Shown here in pieces: positions 14,061 to 20,785 of a stretch of DNA of 21,124 nucleotides (its first letter is position 1; each line of letters starts with the position of its first letter). This DNA comes from Methanosarcinales archaeon. Its GTDB lineage: Archaea; Halobacteriota; Methanosarcinia; Methanosarcinales; Methanogasteraceae. The stretch spans positions 1-21,124 of the forward strand of contig DAOVGO010000076.1 in NCBI GenBank assembly GCA_030672345.1. The letters are read 5' to 3'. The translations under genes were made by a program, and so were the position numbers. Below the pieces are notes generated by a model. That model saw only the letters and a program-made list of their open reading frames with translations. It searched no databases and had not been told where the DNA came from.

Positions 14061-16562
14061 ATGACGAAACAATATAGCGATGCGAATGTTATTTTGCTCG
14101 TGGTAATGATCACCTGCGCGGGAATCGCAGGTGCAACGGCACAGTCACCATCGATTGCTTCGGAGTTTGAGAACAAGCTGATCCCGGACGCTCTCGGCGA
14201 GGGGCGGCTCCTCTATCCAGGCGGCGTGGCTGTGATGAACAACACAATCGTGGTGAGCGATGGCGGCACCAGTCGGGTGAGCCTCTTTGCGATGGACGGC
14301 ACCTTTATCGCCCGTTTCGGAAGCGAAGGCGACACGCTCACTGGCGAGATTGAGATGCCAATGGGCATCACCACAGACGGGGAGAAACTCTATCTCGCAG
14401 CCAATCCAGAGGTCGCTTCGGTATGGGAAGTGAGTGACGATGGCACAATAGCAAGCCCCCTTCTCGCTGTACCAGCGGATGAGACCGAGATCGGTCCGCA
14501 GCGGGTGGCAGTGGATGCGAATGATAACATCTACATCGTGGGCGGACCCACGCACCATAACATGGCGCTGCCGTACAGGCTAATAAAGTACGATGATACT
14601 GGGGTCTTGCAGGCTGAGGCAAATGCTTCCACGTTTGTCGCGCCTGGAGGACTGGACGTTTCAGGAACGTCTCTATTCGTTGCTGAGAAAAGTCCAATGG
14701 ACGAGAAGATCCTGGTCTACAATACGTCAGATCTGACGCCATCTGATGTGGAACTGGAACTTCCTGCAAACACCACGCCCGGAGACGTGGACGTTGTGGG
14801 TACCGATCTCTATGTGAGCGTGAGCAGTTTCACTGGTGGCGTTAACGGAGTGATCAAGTACAACGTCTCGTCATTGAGCCCAGCGCCTGCATACACGCAG
14901 ATCGTTGATACCAGTGCTCTTCTGGGTATGGGCATGAAAGTTGCAGGGATCGATGTGGACGTGGACGGAAATATCTACGTGGCGGCGTCAGCCGCGGCGT
15001 GGTCCAGTTCGGGGCAGGTTGTCGTATATAATTCTACGGGTAACCAGACACTATTATTCCCTGATCAGATCGGACTCCTCAACATCTGGGGAATGGATCA
15101 CGACGAGAGCGGCAAAGTCTACATGCTCCCCATGTCATGGGACGGCTCTCCTTCAGCGATCTGGACTGTGAATATCGATGGCAGTGACCTTCAGGAACTT
15201 GTCAATCTGGGCAACACCGGAGGGGCGACCCTCAAACTTGATCACGCAGGTCACATCTGGTACAATCAGCTTGGTCTTGACATGTCCACTTCTGGTCTTA
15301 CCTCATCAGGAGTCTACGCCCTTGATATGAACGGAAGCGAACTGTACAATCTTGTTACGTACAACACCTCACTAACAATTGATCCTGCGACAGGTGAGAA
15401 TATCACAGATGGCACACGAAGCTTCCAGATCCCAACAGGCGTTCTTACCAGCACCGAAGACGGTAAGCACTACCTCTATGTTGGTGACAGCAATACATCA
15501 GGCTGGTTTGCAGGTGGAAGCGGTCTTGTTACCAAGTTTGAGTACGAGTTCGATTCCGAATGGCAATTTACTGAGGTCTGGGCAGCAGGAACATTCATAG
15601 CAACTGAACCAACCCGTGACCTTGCAGCAGACCCACCGGGGAAGGACGAGTTCTCGATGCCGACCGGGATGGCTCTGCATCCGGACGGTGATGTGCTCTA
15701 TGTGGTGGACGCCTGCTACTGGCGTGTTGCCATGCTCAATCCGGATGATGGAAGCTGGATTGGCGAGTTTGAGGCGCCGCCGCTACCAGAGGGCTACACA
15801 CGCTACTCTGAATCTCTGGCGCATGTGATGGCAGAGAACTCCGATTATGCTGAAGAGATGCTTTTCCCTATCGATGTCGATGTTGATCCTGACAGCGGGT
15901 TTGTCTATGTCTCCTACCACGGCGGCAACGGAGCGAATGTGTACACCAAGACCGGAGAATATGTCGGGCACGTCGGACTCTCTGATATCGACGAGGGCGG
16001 CATTATTGCAGCTCTCATGATCGATATCGTGCCAACCGAAGACGAGAAGAGAAAACATGTGGTGTTGGGCGATGCTCACGGCTGGTCGGTTGCTGTGTAC
16101 GGGGTAACCACGCTCAAAGACCCGTGGGAAGACTTTGGCCCCGATCACTTACCGACCCATATAATCGATATCTCTGGCGAGTACACCTGCACAAACGAGG
16201 CATTCTACGCCAATACAGAGGGGAACTTATCCCCTGAGTTCGGTCTCCCTTATCAAGAGGAAGGCGGGAACTGGACTTTTGAGCAGCATGGATCCTTGTT
16301 GATTGTGACCGTTGAGGAAGACGGGGGCGTGATGAGATTCATCGGATCCACCGCAGGGGATAACATAATGCTCTCATTCGCCGGTTACTGGGACGTTCCT
16401 GAGATGGGGATGCTGCGGTTTGAGACGATCTGGGCCGGAGATGTCCTTTATTGCGGAGACAAGATTGTCATGAACGCCATCATGCGCGGGTATGACGATG
16501 ATTGCAATCAGGTGCTCAATTGGGCAGGCACCCAGGTACTGAGGCGGGCGGAAACCGGATAA
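14061..16562 (+). CDS. Secreted NHL/beta-propeller protein
   Basis: An 833-residue exported protein. The signal peptide spans about residues 1-28 (ILLVVMITCAGIAGATAQ). Residues about 45-690 consist of repeated blades with NHL/SMP-type signatures, such as LLYPGGVAVMNNTIVVSDGG, MGITTDGEKLYLA, DVDVDGNIYVA and GMALHPDGDVLYVVDA. The C-terminal 140 residues (from ISGEYTCTNEAFYAN) are a separate beta-rich domain that I do not recognise. There is no PGF-CTERM or dockerin. GAGGGAT precedes the ATG. Propellers usually bind partners or ligands; a substrate cannot be read here. It shares its promoter type and leader with the CbiX-FmdE-like protein, so the two are probably secreted under the same conditions. 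A terminator follows. Confidence 0.85.
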   Translation: MTKQYSDANVILLVVMITCAGIAGATAQSPSIASEFENKLIPDALGEGRLLYPGGVAVMNNTIVVSDGGTSRVSLFAMDGTFIARFGSEGDTLTGEIEMPMGITTDGEKLYLAANPEVASVWEVSDDGTIASPLLAVPADETEIGPQRVAVDANDNIYIVGGPTHHNMALPYRLIKYDDTGVLQAEANASTFVAPGGLDVSGTSLFVAEKSPMDEKILVYNTSDLTPSDVELELPANTTPGDVDVVGTDLYVSVSSFTGGVNGVIKYNVSSLSPAPAYTQIVDTSALLGMGMKVAGIDVDVDGNIYVAASAAAWSSSGQVVVYNSTGNQTLLFPDQIGLLNIWGMDHDESGKVYMLPMSWDGSPSAIWTVNIDGSDLQELVNLGNTGGATLKLDHAGHIWYNQLGLDMSTSGLTSSGVYALDMNGSELYNLVTYNTSLTIDPATGENITDGTRSFQIPTGVLTSTEDGKHYLYVGDSNTSGWFAGGSGLVTKFEYEFDSEWQFTEVWAAGTFIATEPTRDLAADPPGKDEFSMPTGMALHPDGDVLYVVDACYWRVAMLNPDDGSWIGEFEAPPLPEGYTRYSESLAHVMAENSDYAEEMLFPIDVDVDPDSGFVYVSYHGGNGANVYTKTGEYVGHVGLSDIDEGGIIAALMIDIVPTEDEKRKHVVLGDAHGWSVAVYGVTTLKDPWEDFGPDHLPTHIIDISGEYTCTNEAFYANTEGNLSPEFGLPYQEEGGNWTFEQHGSLLIVTVEEDGGVMRFIGSTAGDNIMLSFAGYWDVPEMGMLRFETIWAGDVLYCGDKIVMNAIMRGYDDDCNQVLNWAGTQVLRRAETG

Positions 16563-16588
16563 AAGTACGCTCGAGTGAAAGCGTTGGG

Positions 16589-16640
16589 CAGATGCATGGG
16601 CGCTGCATCCTGCATCTGACCCTTGCTTTTTCTTTTTTAG
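16589..16640 (+). terminator. Terminator after the beta-propeller gene
   Basis: Stem CAGATGCA (16589-16596) pairs perfectly with TGCATCTG (16611-16618) and is followed by a T-rich tract (GCTTTTTCTTTTTT). The same AGATGCA/TGCATCT stem recurs in the terminator after the CbiX-FmdE-like gene. Confidence 0.7.
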
Positions 16641-16717
16641 AGAGAAATTCAGGAAACCCACAAGGTGAATTTACGACACTGCTGCGGAGACTCTCTTTCG
16701 TATTTCAATTCTAATTA

Positions 16718-16771
16718 TTCGGTATTTTTTAAAAACCTAACTTTTTTAGGGCAACTTATTTCCATACCTAA
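16718..16771 (+). promoter_or_regulatory. Operator/promoter 5 (Cys peptide 2)
   Basis: A decayed TTCGG (16718) at N13, then CCTAA (16736), N5, TTAGG (16746), N16 with TTTCCATA (16759-16766), CCTAA (16767). The inner three half-sites are perfect. The outermost one, present in copy 1, has been lost. Confidence 0.8.
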
Positions 16772-16811
16772 CACCTTACTACTCCAAAACAAGAAAAGGA
16801 GGTGTGTTACA

Positions 16812-16898
16812 GTGGATTGTGAATGTGGTGGAGACTGCGCTCATTGCAGGTGCAAGAAAGCACGGGCTGCAGACGAAGAGGTTGACGAAGAGGAGTAA
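16812..16898 (+). CDS. 28-residue cysteine-rich peptide, copy 2
   Basis: Paralogue of the peptide at 13624. It starts at a GTG preceded by AGGAGGTG and reads MDCECGGDCAHCRC with the same EEVDEEE tail. All five cysteines, the histidine and the length are identical to copy 1. The differing residues (N/G, R/D, E/K, G/K, W/R, G/D) lie between ligands. The start codon changed from ATG to GTG, but the ribosome site is stronger. The same metal-binding role is inferred, with no family match known to me. Confidence 0.75.
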   Translation: MDCECGGDCAHCRCKKARAADEEVDEEE

Positions 16899-17099
16899 GA
16901 AACCCGCTCGAGGCATATCTTGCGCAAACCCGCGTACATGGTGGGTGACCTTATGGGCGTGGGCGCAGGCGTTCGCAGGATTGCATCTGCGGACGGTGTT
17001 GGGCCGGGCGGCCAGGTGCAATATCCAATTGCTACTTCTGGCTCACCCTCGTTTCAAGTGAGTGGGGTTTTGGTGGTGGTGCGAACTTGTAGGGGGGAA
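16899..17099 (+). other. Spacer after Cys peptide 2 with the covarying hairpin
   Basis: Homologous to 13711-13934. The stem is GCTCAC/GTGAGT (17041-17046 with 17058-17063) around the conserved CCTCGTTTCA loop. Relative to copy 1, one G-C pair has become A-U and the outer G-C has become G-U, so pairing is kept. No ORF with a ribosome site is seen. Confidence 0.5.
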
Positions 17100-17183
17100 C
17101 TAGGGTTTTTCCATAACACCTAACTTTTATAGGATTTTGATCTAAAACCTAACATTATTAGGGTATATTATTTATGTACCTAA
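17100..17183 (+). promoter_or_regulatory. Operator/promoter 6 (CbiX-FmdE-like gene), longest array
   Basis: Six half-sites: CTAGG (17100), N14, CCTAA (17119), N5, ATAGG (17129), N14, CCTAA (17148), N5, TTAGG (17158), N16 with TATA-like TTTATGTA (17171-17178), CCTAA (17179). Every spacing matches the other promoters. The ATG at 17174 lies inside this element and cannot be the start of the downstream protein. Confidence 0.82.
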
Positions 17184-17218
17184 CCGCCACCTCTGGAATG
17201 CTCGGGACACCATACTCG

Positions 17219-20200
17219 ATGCAACAACACAGGAGGAATGTAGGCATAACGAAACAATATATTAATACGAATGTTATTTTGCTCGTAGTACTGATGCTCA
17301 CCTGCGTCGGTAGCGCAGGTGCAACAAACTGGCATGTCAATGCCGGTGAGTCGATAACCGACATTGATTCAGACAGCAACCAGACCGAGATCGGCGTCCT
17401 CATAATCGCACACGGCAGTTCGAGCGATTCATGGTGCGCACCAGTCCGTGCGACGGTCGAGAACGTGAGCCTGCCGTATCCGGTGGTACTCGGGTTCCTG
17501 GAGAAGGTTCCGGGTGAATCAATCGAGGATGCAGTCGATAAACTCAATATATGGAACGTGAGCGAGATTGTCGCTGTCCCGCTCTTTGTCTCGTCGAGCA
17601 GCAACCACATCAGCGAGATTGAGTACATTCTCGGACTGGGGGACGCGATCCCTGGTGAGGATGACCTTGTTCAGGTCAACACCACTGCAAACATCACGCT
17701 CACCTCAGCAATGGACGATCACTGGATGATCGGGAGCATTCTCGCAGATAATGCCGCAGACCTGAGTGAAGATCCATGTAATGAGACTGCTGTACTCGTT
17801 TCGCACGGTATAAGCGACGACGAGGAGATATTTGCAGGATGGAATGAAAGCAGTGCAGCGCTTGCTGAACAGACGCTTCTCAGGTTGAGACACCTCCACA
17901 ACCTTGATATCAAGGGCGTGCGTTATTCATTCATAAACGTGAACGAGATGCTCCACCCAAATCTTGCAGCAAGAGCAATCGTCGAAGAAATATCGAGCGA
18001 TTCGACGCCTGTTGTCCTGCCGTGTATCTTAAGTCCGGGATACCACACAAAGAGAAAGATTCCGGCACTGCTCGAGAATCTCACATACGTCTACGATAAC
18101 GAGACCACGCTTGCAGCGCACCCGAATCTTGCGGAGTGGATCGATATCTCGGTTTACGAGGCGGTATCCGATCTATCATTCTCAGTCTACGACGGCGAGA
18201 ACGGAGAGATCGTTGACCTGACAATCGAGGAGGCAGTAGCAGGTCACGAGGGTGGCAAACTCTGTCCCTGTGTGGCGGTTGCGTTTAGAGCGTCGCAGTT
18301 TGCACTATCTGAGGTCTGGAGCGATGTTGACCAGAGCGATCTCGAAATCACAAGCGCTCATCCGTCTGACGGACACGAGGAAACGTTCCTTTACATCCTG
18401 AATAACTCGACAGTAGACTACACGGTTGAGATGCCGGAAGGAACAGACCCGAAGAATCTTTCGATGGAGAACTATGTCTACACCTTCACAAAGAAATCGA
18501 CAGGAGACTCTGTTACGGTTCGTGTGAAGGATGATGTCTTCCCGGATAAGCTCTTTGAGCTCAGAAAGAAGTGCAAAGCAGGAACTGCAACACCGGGTGA
18601 GAAGAAAGCGTTCAAACTGATCAAAGATGAACTCAAGGACGGATTCCTGTATCTGCCGATGGACGAGCTCTTCGATACAGAGGTTACGTACACGCAGTTT
18701 GACACAGGAATCATTGTTGTTGCACACGGAAGCCCCAGAGAGACGTGGTGCGCTCCGGTTCGGGCGGCAGCCAGTAACGTTGACCTGCCGTATCCTGTGG
18801 AACTCGGGTTTCTCGAGTTCGTGCCCGGCGAGACGATTAACGCCGCTGTCGACAGGCTCGATAACCACGGCGTCGAGGAGATCATCGCTGTCCCGCTCTT
18901 TGTCTCATCGCACAGCGATCACATCGCAGAGATCGAGTACGTGCTCGGACTGCGGGACTCGCTTCCGGGCGCACACAGCGTATCCGGAATGGGCGTATTG
19001 AGCGACATGAGCACCATGGCAGGCACGATCACGTACGTTGACGGGAAAGAGATCAGGCGGTCGATCGTTCAGAGGGACGGCAGGTACTATATATCGAGAG
19101 TGCCCGTTGATGGGGGCAGTGGTGGCGGCTACTCTGCAGCGGGACATCCTGGAGGAGACGAGGAAGAGGAACTCGTGCCGGTTGAGACCGATGCCGCGAT
19201 CACGCTCACCGGAGCGATCGATGACCACTGGCTCGTCGGGGAGATTCTCGCTGATCGGGTGAGGGCACTTTCCACGAATCCGGCTAACGAGACCACTGTT
19301 CTCGTTGCACACGGAGCAGATAACGAGACCGACATCATTGGATGGATCAATGACTCCGAGTCGCTTGCAGAGCAGGTCGATCTCAGGCTGAGGTTCGTAA
19401 GCGGCGAAGAACCTGTGCTCGATCTTGCGGATGTGCGTTACTCATTCCTCTTCCACAACGAGACGCTCCATCCCGAGATCAAGACGAGGGCAGTTGTAGG
19501 AGACGTATCCGAGACTTCGGGTGCTCTGGTTGTTCCGTTCATGGTAAGTCCGGGCTTCTTCACAGGGACGTTCATCCCGCGGATGGAGCTATCTGGTCTT
19601 ACATACACCTACGACGGCAAAGCGCTTCTGCCGCACCCGAATATCGCGGACTTAATCGAGATCAAAGCAAGCGAAGAGTTCACCGACCTGGCGTTCCAGG
19701 TCCACGACAACGGAAGTATCGTGAACCTGACAATCGAAGGCGCTGCCGCGGGGCACGATGGCGGCAAGCTCTGCCTCTGTGTGGCGGTTGCGTTCAGAGC
19801 CTCGCAGTTCGTGTTCTCTGAGGCGTGGGACGGAATTCCTGACCGAAACGATCTTTCTATCGTGAGTGCACACCCGTCTGACGGGCACGAGGCAACGTTC
19901 CTCTACATCCTCGGAAATTCGGGCATAGACTACACGGTCGAGATGCCGGAAGGAACAGATCCAAAGAATCTCACGAAGGAGAACTATGTCTACACCTTCA
20001 CGAGAAAATCGACAGGAGAATCTGTCACGGTTCACGTGAAGGACGGTGTCTTCCCTGATGAGTTATTCGAACTCAGAAAGAAGTGCAAGGCAGGAACCGC
20101 AACACCGGATGAGAAGAAAGCATTCAAACTGGTCAAACGGGAACTCAAGGACGAATTCAGGTATCTGCCGATGGATGACCTCTTCGAGACGTCGTCGCCA

Positions 20201-20380
20201 TCGCTTCGCGGCGATGTGAATGGTGATGGCGAGATCACAGTGGCAGATGCTGTGATTGTACTTGAAATGGTCGTCCAGGGCGAATGGAGCGCGGAGGCTG
20301 ATGTAAACGGTGATGGCGTGGTCACAGCGCTTGATGCGCTCCTGATCCTGCAGGCTGCGGCTGGCGAGATCGAACTGTGA
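17219..20380 (+). CDS. Secreted tandem CbiX-like/FmdE-like protein with C-terminal dockerin
   Basis: A 1053-residue exported protein. Residues 18-35 are the signal peptide core (VILLVVLMLTCVGSAGA). Two long repeats follow, each with two CbiX-type class II chelatase lobes and an FmdE-like domain. Repeat 1 has lobes at about 57-145 and 160-315 and FmdE-like at 330-485. Repeat 2 has lobes at 495-585 and 660-815 and FmdE-like at 835-990. The first lobes keep both metal-ligand-type histidines (65/130 and 503/568). The second lobe of repeat 1 has His196 and His276. In repeat 2 the latter position is Phe781. FmdE-like domains carry GGKLC-x-CVAVAFRAS. The tail (997-1053) has two DVNGDG calcium loops of a dockerin. 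CbiX enzymes insert Co or Ni into tetrapyrroles, normally in the cytosol. The start is uncertain: ATG 17219, or ATA 17246, the position homologous to the ATG of the sister leader. Confidence 0.85.
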   Translation: MQQHRRNVGITKQYINTNVILLVVLMLTCVGSAGATNWHVNAGESITDIDSDSNQTEIGVLIIAHGSSSDSWCAPVRATVENVSLPYPVVLGFLEKVPGESIEDAVDKLNIWNVSEIVAVPLFVSSSSNHISEIEYILGLGDAIPGEDDLVQVNTTANITLTSAMDDHWMIGSILADNAADLSEDPCNETAVLVSHGISDDEEIFAGWNESSAALAEQTLLRLRHLHNLDIKGVRYSFINVNEMLHPNLAARAIVEEISSDSTPVVLPCILSPGYHTKRKIPALLENLTYVYDNETTLAAHPNLAEWIDISVYEAVSDLSFSVYDGENGEIVDLTIEEAVAGHEGGKLCPCVAVAFRASQFALSEVWSDVDQSDLEITSAHPSDGHEETFLYILNNSTVDYTVEMPEGTDPKNLSMENYVYTFTKKSTGDSVTVRVKDDVFPDKLFELRKKCKAGTATPGEKKAFKLIKDELKDGFLYLPMDELFDTEVTYTQFDTGIIVVAHGSPRETWCAPVRAAASNVDLPYPVELGFLEFVPGETINAAVDRLDNHGVEEIIAVPLFVSSHSDHIAEIEYVLGLRDSLPGAHSVSGMGVLSDMSTMAGTITYVDGKEIRRSIVQRDGRYYISRVPVDGGSGGGYSAAGHPGGDEEEELVPVETDAAITLTGAIDDHWLVGEILADRVRALSTNPANETTVLVAHGADNETDIIGWINDSESLAEQVDLRLRFVSGEEPVLDLADVRYSFLFHNETLHPEIKTRAVVGDVSETSGALVVPFMVSPGFFTGTFIPRMELSGLTYTYDGKALLPHPNIADLIEIKASEEFTDLAFQVHDNGSIVNLTIEGAAAGHDGGKLCLCVAVAFRASQFVFSEAWDGIPDRNDLSIVSAHPSDGHEATFLYILGNSGIDYTVEMPEGTDPKNLTKENYVYTFTRKSTGESVTVHVKDGVFPDELFELRKKCKAGTATPDEKKAFKLVKRELKDEFRYLPMDDLFETSSPSLRGDVNGDGEITVADAVIVLEMVVQGEWSAEADVNGDGVVTALDALLILQAAAGEIEL

Positions 20381-20400
20381 CGAACGATACCATGGCGTGT

Positions 20401-20458
20401 GAGATGCAGAAGACAAGTTTTTGGTTCTTCTTGCATCTCCTGACTTTTTCTTTTCATT
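20401..20458 (+). terminator. Terminator after the CbiX-FmdE-like gene
   Basis: GAGATGCA (20401-20408) pairs with TGCATCTC (20432-20439), extended by GAAG/CTTC with one bulge, and is followed by a T-rich tract (ACTTTTTCTTTTC). It shares the AGATGCA stem with the terminator at 16589. Confidence 0.7.
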
Positions 20459-20502
20459 GTAATGTCGTTAGGTGACCCTCAGCCATTGATATATGATTAT
20501 AA

Positions 20503-20557
20503 TTGGGTATTTTCCAAAAAACCTAACTTTATTAGGGTAAATTATTTATAAACCTAA
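20503..20557 (+). promoter_or_regulatory. Operator/promoter 7 (short secreted ORF)
   Basis: TTGGG (20503, one mismatch), N14, CCTAA (20522), N5, TTAGG (20532), N16 with TTTATAAA (20545-20552), CCTAA (20553). Spacing is identical to the other arrays. The ATG at 20594 follows a strong AAAGGAGGT. Confidence 0.8.
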
Positions 20558-20593
20558 CTCTCCACAGAGATACACCTAAAAGGAGGTAAAATC

Positions 20594-20785
20594 ATGATCG
20601 ATAAGGACAGACATCTAATCACAAGCATACTCTTGCTTGCAGCAATGCTCACCTGCGTCGGTGGCGCGGGTGCAACGGACTGGCATGCCAATGCCGGTGA
20701 ATCGGTACAGGATGCAATCGACGATGCTGAGGATGGCGACATATACGATGGAACGATCTTCTTCGTTGCAGAGAGCGATTCGTAG
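20594..20785 (+). CDS. Short secreted leader ORF, probably a truncated surface protein
   Basis: A 63-residue ORF with a strong ribosome site. Residues 11-28 form a signal peptide (ILLLAAMLTCVGGAGA), followed by TDWHANAGESVQDAIDDAEDGD. That stretch closely resembles the start of the CbiX-FmdE-like protein (TNWHVNAGES) and of Methanosarcina-type NosD/beta-helix surface proteins, where it normally leads into GDTIYV repeats. Here the frame stops after another 16 residues. It looks like a leader cassette whose original downstream domain is gone, or a small secreted peptide in its own right. A second signal-peptide ORF overlaps its end. Confidence 0.6.
   Translation: MIDKDRHLITSILLLAAMLTCVGGAGATDWHANAGESVQDAIDDAEDGDIYDGTIFFVAESDS

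Larger units (their letters stand above)
13516..14137 (+). repeat. Duplicated promoter/peptide/leader cassette, copy 1
   Basis: About 622 bp that recur, diverged but colinear, at 16704-17325. In order the unit holds an AT-rich operator promoter, the 28-residue Cys peptide gene, a spacer with a conserved hairpin, a double operator and the start of a secreted protein (leader with ILLVV and a CAGIAGAT-type cleavage region). Homology ends just after the signal peptide. Downstream the two copies encode unrelated mature proteins. Confidence 0.85.
16704..17325 (+). repeat. Duplicated promoter/peptide/leader cassette, copy 2
   Basis: Colinear with 13516-14137 from the sequence before the first operator to the end of the signal peptide (GCAGGTGCAAC). 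Similarity is strongest in the operators, the Cys codons, the hairpin loop and the leader (CGAAACAATAT, GAATGTTATTTTGCTCGT). It is lower in the remaining spacer. This pattern suggests selection on those elements after an older duplication. Confidence 0.85.

Noticed and set aside
17174..17218. ATG at 17174 as the start of the CbiX-FmdE-like protein
   Set aside because: It lies within the TATA/operator element, upstream of the predicted transcription start, and encodes residues absent from the homologous leader.
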